Below are positions 1 to 8,164 of a stretch of DNA of 55,533 nt, piece by piece. This stretch comes from an uncultured Clostridia bacterium (GTDB lineage: Bacteria; Bacillota; Clostridia; Lachnospirales; CAG-274). Made by a program: the position numbers and the translations under genes. How positions within the stretch are numbered: the first letter of the stretch is position 1; every line of letters starts with the position of its first letter. The stretch is taken from the NCBI GenBank assembly GCA_910579745.1, contig CAJTVH010000017.1, forward strand, positions 1 to 55,533, given 5' to 3'. The notes beneath the pieces were generated by a model, which saw nothing but the letters and a program-made list of their open reading frames with translations, searched no databases and was not told the origin of the DNA.

Positions 1-10
1 CGCTGACGTT

Positions 11-427
11 TTATATCGTCCCTTCTCCTCTTTTCGCACTTACTATATGCAGCGGACTTTTATAGCTATCCTTTTTTGTTGTTGAACGGATTGTTTTTCC
101 ATCTAACGCAACAGTAAAATTTTTCTGTTTATTGGGTATCAAGCTTTCAACCCATCTGATAAAACACTTATTAAGTGAATCAGGCTTCACAAGTTTAAGC
201 AAACACAATAGCCAATAATAACATGGCACTTCTTTTATTTGAAATTTCTCCTTTAAAAACTCCTTTATTTTCTCATTTGCTGCCCATTGATGTATTTGAC
301 TTACATTTTTCAATCCGCAAATACTTCCAAGTATTATTATTGTTATTGCGTCTGCAACACTGCAAAAATATCCCTTATATTCTTTTGTTGTTTCCAATTC
401 TTCAAAATATTCTATTAATTTATTCAT
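11..427 (-). pseudogene. ISAs1-family transposase, truncated N-terminal part
   Basis: The 138-residue product matches the N-terminal part of ISAs1-family transposases. It has the transposase-associated domain (residues about 1-100), then the segment FTVALDGKTIRST, which holds the first catalytic Asp of the DDE triad, then SPLHIVSA. Family members are usually about 350-380 residues. Here the frame departs from the family pattern after LHIVSA and stops at position 11, so the remaining DDE region is missing from this frame. The start lies at 427 and the gene reads toward the window edge. It is either a decayed copy or one broken by a frameshift, with the rest lying outside the window. I do not see a clean terminal inverted repeat on the 5' side. 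Confidence 0.8.
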
Positions 428-686
428 ACCTATATTTTATCTATAAATTTCTATTTTTGTACAGTTTTTTTAAAATTGATTTCCGTGTTACATTAAAAGC
501 TTATAAACTCTAAAATCTGTATAATTATTATTTATGTTGATTATTTTTCTCATTAATGGTATTATATTAATTAGTTGCCAAAATTGTTGGTAAATTCTTA
601 ATAAACGTTTATTGACAGCAATCAACGCTCAACTTTATCATAAATAAATATTAAAACATCAAAATTTTTTTAAATCACTAAAACCA

Positions 687-867
687 CAGCGTGTCAGAAA
701 ACTGTAATAAATAATAACCCTACTAATAGTTTAAACTTTTTTAGCTGAAACTATATCAATATTATATGGTAAAACAATGAGAAAATTTTTCACTTAAAAA
801 TATAATCCAAAGTCTTTAATATATTTTTCACAGTTTTTCATATGTGTTTTAGTCTTCAGATACGCTG
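687..867. mobile_element. Diverged copy of TA-flanked MITE-like element
   Basis: The left end CAGCGTGTCAGAAAACT (687-703) and the reverse complement of the right end, CAGCGTATCTGAAGACT (851-867), match each other at about 14 of 17 positions. Both resemble the terminus GAGCGTATCTGAAAAC of the 165-bp elements at 11632 and 46084. The interior is AT-rich and has no reading frame. The copy ends 24 bases before the EamA gene, so it may supply or disturb that gene's promoter region. The rest of the gap 428-891 shows nothing else I can name. Confidence 0.5.
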
Positions 868-891
868 TAATAATGAAGAGGAAAAGATAAA

Positions 892-1857
892 ATGAATACA
901 CAAAAAATATCAAATAAAAATAATTTTTTCACCCGTCCTTTAAATATATTTTTTACGGCTGTTTTATGTACAGCCTTGTGGGGAAGCGCTATTCCCGTAA
1001 TAAAAATAGGATATGAGGCGTTTAAGATTTCTGGTGAATCCTCTTCATCGCAAATGCTTTTCGCGGGATACAGATTTTTTATAGCGGGATTAATAACAAT
1101 ATTATTCCGCTCTTTAATCTCAAAAAAATTTGTATACCCCCAAAAAAATGAGATTCTCGGCATAGCCTCACTCGGTATAGTACAAACAGCGATACAATAT
1201 ATTTTATTCTATACAAGTTTAAATTATCTCACAGGAGTAAAAGGTTCCATAATAAACGCCTCAGGAAATTTTTTCGCCGTAATTCTTGCCCATATATTTA
1301 TAAAAAACGATAAACTTACGCCAAAAAAAATAATTGGGTGTTTACTCGGATTCTTAGGAGTCGTTCTGTGTAATATAAACGGCGGAGAAATCGATGCAGC
1401 GTTTTCATTTCAAGGCGAAGGATTTATGGTTCTTGCCGCTTTCGCTTTCGCGTCGGGAGCCGTGATAACAAAATTTTTAACAAAAAACTCAGATTCCGCT
1501 ATGATAACAGGCTATCAGTTAGGGTTTGGCGGTATTATTTTAACAATAGTCGGAATACTATCCGGAGGGGAACTATCCTTTCCCGAATTAAAAATAACGG
1601 ATATAAATACTTTTTATCCATTATTTATTTTATTATATTTGTCTCTTCTATCATCCATAGCTTTTTCACTTTGGGCGGAACTTTTGAAATATAATTTTGT
1701 GGGAAAAATATCTGTATATGGTTTTTTAAACCCCATATTCGGAGTAATACTCTCAGGTATTCTTCTTGGGGAAAATTTCTTTAACGCCGAGACAATAGGA
1801 GCGTTAATATTAGTAAGTATAGGAATTCTTATAGTCAATTTTAATAAGAAAGGATAA
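892..1857 (+). CDS. EamA/DMT-superfamily transporter
   Basis: A 321-residue, very hydrophobic protein with about ten membrane segments arranged as two EamA repeats (residues about 20-155 and 175-315), the usual size for drug/metabolite transporters. The N-terminal repeat carries the family-like segment TALWGSAIPVIKIGYEAF. It should sit in the cytoplasmic membrane and move a small metabolite, but the substrate cannot be read from the sequence. The ATG at 892 follows a purine-rich stretch (GAAGAGGAAAAG). Only 6 bases separate its stop from the DUF2156 gene, which suggests co-transcription with the next two genes. The upstream DNA is a MITE-like repeat. Confidence 0.85.
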   Translation: MNTQKISNKNNFFTRPLNIFFTAVLCTALWGSAIPVIKIGYEAFKISGESSSSQMLFAGYRFFIAGLITILFRSLISKKFVYPQKNEILGIASLGIVQTAIQYILFYTSLNYLTGVKGSIINASGNFFAVILAHIFIKNDKLTPKKIIGCLLGFLGVVLCNINGGEIDAAFSFQGEGFMVLAAFAFASGAVITKFLTKNSDSAMITGYQLGFGGIILTIVGILSGGELSFPELKITDINTFYPLFILLYLSLLSSIAFSLWAELLKYNFVGKISVYGFLNPIFGVILSGILLGENFFNAETIGALILVSIGILIVNFNKKG

Positions 1858-1863
1858 TTAGCG

Positions 1864-2766
1864 TTGGACTTCAAAAATATAATGATAGACGATAAAGAAA
1901 TCATCGAAAAATACACAAAACAAAATAATTATTTTTTATGCGACCATTGTTTTACTGATATATTTATGTGGAGATATAATTACTCGACAAAATATTGTAT
2001 AAAAGACGATTTTTTATTTTTAAAGGTAAAATCTCATGAGGATAAACAGGAAATGTACCTCGCTCCTTTAGGCTCAGGTGATTTAAAAAAAGCTGTGTTA
2101 TCAATAATGGAATACGCGAGGAAAAAAGGAAATTCTTTTATAATGCTTTCAATTCCAGAGCAAATAAAAGAAAGAATTGAAAAAGATATGCCTGATACCT
2201 TTATATTTGAGGAAAATCGTGATAACGCCGATTATATCTATCTCGCTGAGGATTTAATAAACTTAAAAGGGAAAAAATTTCATTCCAAGCGTAATTTTAT
2301 AAACAGGTTTAAAGAAGTTTACGACGGTCGATGGAGATTTGAGGAACTTACCGAGGAAAACGCTAAAGAGGTTTTTAAATATCAGCTTAAATGGTATGAG
2401 GAAAACCGACAAACGGGAGATAATTCTCTTTTTTCGGAAATAAGCGCTATAGCCCAGGCGTTAAAAAATTTTAAAAAGCTTGATTTAAAAGGTGGCCTTA
2501 TTAGGCTTGACGAAAAAATTATAGCCTTTACAATAGCAAGCAAGAGTCATGACAATATGTACACTATACAAATAGAAAAAGCTGAACATTCAATAAATGG
2601 GGCATATCAGCTTATAAACAATGAATTTGCTAAAAGATATTTTAACGATATACAATATGTTGACCGTGAAGAGGATTTGGGAATAGAAGGTCTTAGAAAA
2701 GCTAAATTATCATATAAACCCGTGTTTATGGGAATAAACTATACAGCCGTGTTAAAGGAGCGCTAA
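1864..2766 (+). CDS. DUF2156 (LPG synthase C-terminal-like) protein
   Basis: A 300-residue soluble protein of the DUF2156 family, the GNAT-like fold that forms the catalytic domain of phosphatidylglycerol lysyltransferases (MprF). Here it stands alone, without the membrane flippase domain. Recognisable parts are the N-terminal segment NYFLCDHCFTDIFMW, the central GKKFHSKRNFINRF, and the C-terminal YVDREEDLGIEGLRKAK. The stand-alone form may transfer an acyl or aminoacyl group, but the substrate is unknown. Translation appears to start at a TTG (1864) preceded by AAAGGAT. It lies between a transporter and a GNAT acetyltransferase gene, with a 2-base gap to the latter, so it is probably in one operon. 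Confidence 0.8.
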   Translation: MDFKNIMIDDKEIIEKYTKQNNYFLCDHCFTDIFMWRYNYSTKYCIKDDFLFLKVKSHEDKQEMYLAPLGSGDLKKAVLSIMEYARKKGNSFIMLSIPEQIKERIEKDMPDTFIFEENRDNADYIYLAEDLINLKGKKFHSKRNFINRFKEVYDGRWRFEELTEENAKEVFKYQLKWYEENRQTGDNSLFSEISAIAQALKNFKKLDLKGGLIRLDEKIIAFTIASKSHDNMYTIQIEKAEHSINGAYQLINNEFAKRYFNDIQYVDREEDLGIEGLRKAKLSYKPVFMGINYTAVLKER

Positions 2767-2768
2767 AA

Positions 2769-3638
2769 ATGGAATATAGTAAGAATATACGCTACGCCTC
2801 CCCTAAAAACTTAAATGAGATAACGGCTCTTTGGAATATGTGTTTTCCTGAATCGCCGGAATTTACAAAATGGTATTTTGAAAAAGTCTTTTCCCTGGAA
2901 AATACTTTAATATATACGGAAAACGGCAAAATAACGGCGATGCTTCAAGAAATCCCCCTACAGTTTAATAACTCCCAAAAAGCGACTTATATATACGGCG
3001 CTTGCACTCACCCCTTACACAGAAAAAAGGGAATTATGTCAAGGCTTTTAACTCAATCATTTAAAAACGATATAAAAAAAGGAATACCTCAATCAATACT
3101 TATTCCTGAAAATGAGGAATTATTCAAATTCTATGAAAAATTCGGATACAAAAAAACTACGTTAGTCAAAAAAGAGATTTTTAAATACTCTGATTTCTCT
3201 CAAAACTTAGACGATGAATATATTTTTAAAAAAGCGGATTTTTCGGATATTGAAAATATAAACAGTTTATATGAAAAAACTCTTCTCGGTAATAATTTTA
3301 TACTCCGTGATAATTCTTTTTGGAAAAATCAAATACAAATGTTTAACGACCTGGGAGGAGGCTGTTTTTGCCTGTATAAAACGAATAATCCGGCTATATC
3401 GGCTTATGCCTTTGTATGGAGAGAAAACACTTTGCAGGCTCAGGAAATATGTTTTAAAGATAATAAAGTAAAAAATATTCTTTGCGAAAATTTATTGTTA
3501 AAATTAAACTCAAAAAGACTTGAATGTAATGCTTATGACAAAAAAGGAGAATATAAAGCCTGTGTAAAATTCCACAATAAAAAAACAGAAAATAATATTT
3601 CCGTTTCTGATTATATAATAAATTTGTTATGGAATTAG
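2769..3638 (+). CDS. GNAT-family N-acetyltransferase
   Basis: A 289-residue protein with a GNAT domain in its first half. The segment YIYGACTHPLHRKKGIMSRLL (residues about 75-95) is the acetyl-CoA binding motif A region, followed by PENEELFKFYEKFGYKK. The length and the C-terminal extension resemble the Eis-like or two-domain GNAT proteins. The acceptor is unknown. It starts 2 bases after the DUF2156 stop, with the binding site AAGGAGCG inside the end of that gene, so the two are translationally close and probably act in one pathway. A strong terminator follows at 3653. Confidence 0.8.
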   Translation: MEYSKNIRYASPKNLNEITALWNMCFPESPEFTKWYFEKVFSLENTLIYTENGKITAMLQEIPLQFNNSQKATYIYGACTHPLHRKKGIMSRLLTQSFKNDIKKGIPQSILIPENEELFKFYEKFGYKKTTLVKKEIFKYSDFSQNLDDEYIFKKADFSDIENINSLYEKTLLGNNFILRDNSFWKNQIQMFNDLGGGCFCLYKTNNPAISAYAFVWRENTLQAQEICFKDNKVKNILCENLLLKLNSKRLECNAYDKKGEYKACVKFHNKKTENNISVSDYIINLLWN

Positions 3639-3652
3639 TTCTGTACCTTATA

Positions 3653-3700
3653 CTGTTTTCAGCGTATCGATTTTATCGACACGCTGAAAACAGCGTTTTT
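3653..3700 (+). terminator. Rho-independent terminator after EamA-DUF2156-GNAT genes
   Basis: The arms CTGTTTTCAGCGT (3653-3665) and ACGCTGAAAACAG (3681-3693) pair perfectly. A smaller inner pairing (ATCGA/TCGA) lies in the loop, and a T run follows at 3695-3700. The remainder of the gap to 3970 holds only a weak 9-bp inverted repeat (ATCTTATTA, 3757-3790). Confidence 0.85.
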
Positions 3701-3970
3701 TCGCGGTTTAACAGAAAGATAAATATATAAATCCCAAAACGGCTTTTGTTATTTTAATCTTATTACGACTTTAAAAATTTTTAATAAGATCATAATAAAA
3801 CAATTCCTTATTATATCCGTTATATCAAGGTTTACCTGCTCATTTTTTATAATTCTAACTCTTTTAATAGCCTAACCAGCATTTAATACCTCTCTAATTT
3901 CATAATATATTTAAATTTTTACACATATATTAAATTGTTTTTAGTACACATACATTCCGTAGCGATAAAA

Positions 3971-6055
3971 TTATTTTTTCTTTGAAGCGGCGGATTTTTC
4001 CTTAAAATATTTTTCAAGCTCATATTGAGAATCAAAAATAACATCATTTTCTGAAATCTCTTTTTTACAATAGCTTCCGTCAGACTTCATATACCATCCT
4101 TTCTTGTTGTCTTTTCCGCAAAACTCCAAAATCCTTAAAACAGTCTTCCTGGCCGATGAACTCTTAATTGGAATAAACACCTCTATTCTTCGTCTTGTGT
4201 TCCTATTCAAAAAGTCCCCCGAACCAATAAATATTTTCTCATGTCCATCTTTACCAAAACACAAAATTCTTGAATGCTCAAGATATTTTCCGACAATACT
4301 TTTTACTGTAATATTTTCGGTATATCCGGGAACACCAGCGCGCATACAGCATATTCCCCTTATATACAGCTCAATTTTTACTCCTTCTTTGGAAGCCTCA
4401 ACAAGCTTGCGCATAATATCAATATCGTTCATAGAATTAATTTTTATAGCGATAAAACCATTTCCATCAAGTTTATGCTTTAAAATTTCCTTATCAATAA
4501 GCTCAATAACATTAGTCTTGTAACAATTAGGCGCAATCCAAAGACTTCTCGCGCTCTCAACCGCCTCCCCTTTCTGTAAACTATCGAATAAGTCGGCGGC
4601 GTCCGCCCCAATATCATTATCCGACGTTATATATGACATATCCGTATACTGTTCGGAAGTTTTCTCGTTATAATTTCCTGTTCCTACCTGGGTTATATAG
4701 CTTATCTTATTATGATGTTTTTTTGTTATAAGGCATACTTTAGCGTGTACTTTATAATCATTTAATCCATAAATAACTTTACATCCGGCATCCTCAAGGA
4801 TTTTTGAGTAATCTATATTACTTTGCTCATCAAACCTCGCCCTAAGCTCAAGAAGGCATACCACCTCTTTCCCTCTTTCAGCGGCATAAGCGAGAGCGGA
4901 AACAACTTTACTGTAACTCGCTAGGCGATAAAGCGAAATTTTTATTGAAACAACATCCAAATCATCGGCGGCCTCATAAAGTAAATCCACAAAGACACCA
5001 AAACTCTGAAACGGCACGCTGAATAACAAATCATTTTTAGCTATATATTTCATAAGCTGACCTTTTTCAGACTTTATACATTTTACGGGTTTGTTTTCAC
5101 TAAACAATAATTTTCTATCATTAAGTCTTAACGCCTTATAAAGACTAAACCCAAAAGAAAAATTCAAAGGGAGTTTTTCCTTAAAAATAATATTATTCTC
5201 ACAGTCAAGCTTTTCACAAAGAAAACCTTTCATTTTCTCGGATAACTCGCTGCAAACCTGAATTCTAACAGGAGCTAAGATTCTCCTCTTTTTCAGCATG
5301 TATTGCATAATCCCCCTGAAATCAACGTCGTTGTCCGAATCAAGAATAGCCTCGCTTATAGTAATATCGGCGTTTCTTGTAACTCTTATTTTATAAATCT
5401 CTTTAATTTTAAAGTTAGGAAACAATTTCTCAGCGTAAAACTGCACAACATCGGAAATAAAAGCGACTTTTTTTCTGCCGTCGGCGTTAAAAGTAAAATA
5501 TTGGTCTTCCATAGCCGTAGGAATAATTCCTATCTTTTCCTCGTTATTTTTCGTTTCCAAAATAGCTATTATGTATATTTCCTTATTTTTAAGAAAAGGA
5601 AATAGCTGTTCCTCATCAACAACCTGGGGAGATAAAACAGGAAAAATCTCCTCATAAAAATATTTCTCGGAAATAAGACTCTCACTTCTTGAAATATTAT
5701 TAAAATCAATAATATCTATATCGAATTTTTTCAGTTCCTTAACAATATTTTTATAACCGTTCTCAAGTAAATCCCCCATGCGCTCCACGCTTTTATAAAT
5801 TTCCGTAATCTGCTTTTTAACAGACCACCCCGTTTTATCGTCAACTTTATCAGGAAAATTTTCAGCGTCTTCTCCCAACGAGCCTACCCTGACCATAAAA
5901 AACTCGTCAAGATTAGAGAAATAAATAGACATAAATTTAAGACGCTCGAATAACGGATTATAATTGTCAAAGGCCTCAAAAAGAACCCTTTTGTTAAATT
6001 CAAGCCAGCTTAATTCCCTGTTTATAAAAAGTTCTTTTTCAATATTCTCTCCCAT
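3971..6055 (-). CDS. ppk1: Polyphosphate kinase 1
   Basis: A 694-residue protein, full length for PPK1, which reversibly builds polyphosphate from ATP. The N-terminal domain opens with FINRELSWLEFNKRVLFEA, the family hallmark. The phospholipase-D-like C-terminal domains carry the autophosphorylated His in YKVHAKVCLITK (about residue 437) and a second conserved His in YLEHSRILCFG. The start at 6055 is an ATG that overlaps the 3' end of the upstream Ppx/GppA gene by 34 bases. Synthesis and breakdown of polyphosphate are therefore coupled in one message. The protein should be cytoplasmic or membrane-associated. Nothing in the sequence looks damaged. Confidence 0.97.
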   Translation of the reverse strand: MGENIEKELFINRELSWLEFNKRVLFEAFDNYNPLFERLKFMSIYFSNLDEFFMVRVGSLGEDAENFPDKVDDKTGWSVKKQITEIYKSVERMGDLLENGYKNIVKELKKFDIDIIDFNNISRSESLISEKYFYEEIFPVLSPQVVDEEQLFPFLKNKEIYIIAILETKNNEEKIGIIPTAMEDQYFTFNADGRKKVAFISDVVQFYAEKLFPNFKIKEIYKIRVTRNADITISEAILDSDNDVDFRGIMQYMLKKRRILAPVRIQVCSELSEKMKGFLCEKLDCENNIIFKEKLPLNFSFGFSLYKALRLNDRKLLFSENKPVKCIKSEKGQLMKYIAKNDLLFSVPFQSFGVFVDLLYEAADDLDVVSIKISLYRLASYSKVVSALAYAAERGKEVVCLLELRARFDEQSNIDYSKILEDAGCKVIYGLNDYKVHAKVCLITKKHHNKISYITQVGTGNYNEKTSEQYTDMSYITSDNDIGADAADLFDSLQKGEAVESARSLWIAPNCYKTNVIELIDKEILKHKLDGNGFIAIKINSMNDIDIMRKLVEASKEGVKIELYIRGICCMRAGVPGYTENITVKSIVGKYLEHSRILCFGKDGHEKIFIGSGDFLNRNTRRRIEVFIPIKSSSARKTVLRILEFCGKDNKKGWYMKSDGSYCKKEISENDVIFDSQYELEKYFKEKSAASKKK

Positions 6056-6942
6056 AAATACCCCTCCCTTACACTGCCTTTAATAGTCTGTATTTTCTCA
6101 GAGCCTATGTACCTGCAGATTGTTCTTAAAACAATAAGCCCTGGAATTATGGTATAAACCCTTTCTGGAATAATATGACAAATAAAACTTACGCCTTTAA
6201 CGTCCATTTTATAAATAGTTTTAATAATCTCATCAATTTGAGATACCGTAAGCTGATAGTCCGATATATTACCCTCTCCGCCGACCAGCGAACGGTGAAG
6301 CTTGGCACCCGCCCTCGCCGTTCCTCCTATAGCGTACAGCTTTTCATATCCCATATCTTTAAAGTCTTTATTTCTCAAAAGCTCTTCTTTTACGTATTCC
6401 TTTATTTTTTTTATTTCCTTCTTTTTAGGTAAAAGGCCTCCCACAAAATTTTTATAAGTAATAAGACTGCCTATTTTAAAAGAATCAGAGTTTACAATTC
6501 CTTTTTCGGAAAAAGAAAACATTTGCCCGCTTCCTCCGCCAAGGTCAAGTCCTATCCCCTTTTTTTCCTTGATATATGTTTTCATGCCTACATAATCAAA
6601 GAAAACTTCTTCCTCCGATGAAATAATGTCTATATCAATATCAAGTTCATTTTTTATTTTAAAAATAACATCCCGTTCATTTTTTAAATTTCTTAAAGAC
6701 GCTGTGGCAAACCAAAAAACGCCGTCGCATTTAATAGCTTCCGAAAGCTCTTTTATAGCTGTTAAAGCCTCTGTAAGCTTAATTATCCCCTCATAAGGCA
6801 AAACACCATTTTCCACATACTCAATAAGACCAATAAACTGCCGTTCATTTATAGTTTCCTCAGCCTTTTTTCTCTCATCGTCAATTTTATAGACAACTAT
6901 TCTAACCGTATTTGAGCCAATATCAACAACACCGATTTTCAT
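6022..6942 (-). CDS. ppx: Exopolyphosphatase / Ppx-GppA family phosphatase
   Basis: A 306-residue protein of the Ppx/GppA family, with the actin-like ATPase fold. Phosphate-binding motifs are VVDIGSNTVRIVVYK at the N-terminus and GIGLDLGGGSGQMFSF in the middle (residues about 130-145). It lacks the C-terminal HD-like domain of the long E. coli enzyme, as is usual for short Firmicute forms. It should remove phosphate from polyphosphate or pppGpp; the sequence alone does not decide between them. The coupling to ppk1 favours polyphosphate. The ATG at 6942 follows GGGAGAAT at good spacing. Confidence 0.9.
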   Translation of the reverse strand: MKIGVVDIGSNTVRIVVYKIDDERKKAEETINERQFIGLIEYVENGVLPYEGIIKLTEALTAIKELSEAIKCDGVFWFATASLRNLKNERDVIFKIKNELDIDIDIISSEEEVFFDYVGMKTYIKEKKGIGLDLGGGSGQMFSFSEKGIVNSDSFKIGSLITYKNFVGGLLPKKKEIKKIKEYVKEELLRNKDFKDMGYEKLYAIGGTARAGAKLHRSLVGGEGNISDYQLTVSQIDEIIKTIYKMDVKGVSFICHIIPERVYTIIPGLIVLRTICRYIGSEKIQTIKGSVREGYLWERILKKNFL

Positions 6943-7124
6943 AGTAATTATTCTCCCGTTTTTTAATATTTTTATCGCTTTTTTAATTATACCATAATTT
7001 TACGCTAACCTCAAATAAAAATAAGTTATTTAACTATATGAGATGCATTACGGCTCTTATTTTCAAATACGTTTTAAGAAAAGATTTTTGTATATTATGC
7101 TTATTAATTTAATCTTAAATAATT

Positions 7125-7153
7125 TTGACAAAACTTTCTAATTGTAGTATGAT
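7125..7153 (+). promoter_or_regulatory. Sigma-A-type promoter of the SDR gene
   Basis: TTGACA (7125-7130), a 17-base spacer, and TATGAT (7148-7153). This is a near-consensus vegetative promoter about 90 bases before the SDR start. It gives an untranslated leader of about 80 bases. No other obvious regulatory structure is visible. Confidence 0.75.
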
Positions 7154-7240
7154 TAATATAAGGGTTCATGGAATTGTTTTAATGTTCTCTTAACTTTACA
7201 CATTAAACGAAAAATTTATTAAGATGGAGGTAATTATTTT

Positions 7241-8044
7241 ATGAGTTACGAAGAAAACTTTTCTCTTAAAGGAAAAATCGCTTTGGTTACAGGCGCTTCC
7301 TACGGTATCGGTTTCGCTATAGCGAGCGGTTTCGCGAAAAGCGGCGCTACCATCGTTTTTAATGACATTAAACAAGAATTGGTAGACAAAGGTCTCGCCG
7401 CTTATAAAGAAGCTGGTATCGAGGCTCACGGATATGTTTGTGACGTTACAAACGAAGACCAGGTAAACGAACTTGTGGCTAAAGTTGAAAAAGAAGTCGG
7501 AGTTATCGATATTCTTGTAAATAACGCCGGAATTATCAAACGTATCCCAATGTGCGATATGACCGCGGCTGAATTTAGACAAGTTATCGACATTGACTTA
7601 AACGGACCTTTCATCGTGTCAAAAGCTGTAATTCCAAGTATGATTAAAAAAGGACACGGAAAAATCATTAACATTTGCTCAATGATGAGTGAGCTCGGAC
7701 GAGAGACTGTTTCCGCTTACGCTGCCGCTAAAGGCGGACTTAAAATGCTTACAAAAAATATTTGTTCCGAATATGGTGAGTTTAACATTCAGTGTAACGG
7801 TATCGGACCAGGTTACATCGCTACTCCTCAGACCGCTCCGTTACGTGAGAAACAGCCTGACGGCTCAAGACATCCTTTCGACCAGTTTATTATAGCTAAA
7901 ACTCCAGCCGCTCGTTGGGGAGAAGCTGAAGACCTTGTAGGTCCAGCCGTATTCCTCGCGTCAGACGCCTCAAATTTTGTAAACGGTCACATATTGTACG
8001 TTGACGGCGGAATCCTTGCTTATATTGGAAAACAGCCTCAATAA
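7241..8044 (+). CDS. SDR-family oxidoreductase, gluconate 5-dehydrogenase-like
   Basis: A 267-residue classical short-chain dehydrogenase. It has the cofactor-binding TGASYGIG (residues about 17-24), NNAG (about 91-94), the catalytic Ser in NICSMMSELG, YAAAK with the active-site Tyr/Lys (about 160-164), and GPGYIATPQT after it. The pattern is closest to gluconate 5-dehydrogenase/KduD-type enzymes (IdnO, KduD) acting on sugar acids; the exact substrate is inferred. KduD acts in pectin breakdown, so a link with the distant pectate lyase gene is possible but unproven. The codon use is cleaner than that of its neighbours, and the gene has its own strong promoter and terminator, which suggests high expression. 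Confidence 0.85.
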   Translation: MSYEENFSLKGKIALVTGASYGIGFAIASGFAKSGATIVFNDIKQELVDKGLAAYKEAGIEAHGYVCDVTNEDQVNELVAKVEKEVGVIDILVNNAGIIKRIPMCDMTAAEFRQVIDIDLNGPFIVSKAVIPSMIKKGHGKIINICSMMSELGRETVSAYAAAKGGLKMLTKNICSEYGEFNIQCNGIGPGYIATPQTAPLREKQPDGSRHPFDQFIIAKTPAARWGEAEDLVGPAVFLASDASNFVNGHILYVDGGILAYIGKQPQ

Positions 8045-8056
8045 ACAAAAAGAAAT

Positions 8057-8094
8057 AAAAAATGGAATTGTATACTTTTACAATTCCATTTTTT
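8057..8094 (+). terminator. Intrinsic terminator of the SDR gene
   Basis: AAAATGGAATTGTA pairs with TACAATTCCATTTT around a short loop, and a T run ends the arm (8089-8094). It lies 12 bases after the stop codon. The A-rich left side also gives a T run on the other strand, so it may serve the minus-strand gene ending at 8165 as well. Confidence 0.85.
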
Positions 8095-8164
8095 ATTCAT
8101 TTTAAATAAATAGCGTAATAACAAATCCGAAAAATAAAATACTCAAACAAAATTTTTCTTAACT

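Noticed and set aside
223..513. Plus-strand 96-codon frame over the transposase fragment
   Set aside because: Low-complexity Leu/Phe/Ile translation antisense to a recognisable ISAs1 transposase.
4104..4523. Plus-strand open frames opposite ppk1, and similar antisense frames opposite cbiT, hemD and other genes
   Set aside because: They are shadows of clearly conserved minus-strand genes, have no binding sites and look like no family.
7241..8044. SDR gene as fabG (3-oxoacyl-ACP reductase)
   Set aside because: It is not near fatty-acid genes, and the insert GPGYIATPQTAPLRE with the long C-terminal part fits gluconate 5-dehydrogenase/KduD-type enzymes better.
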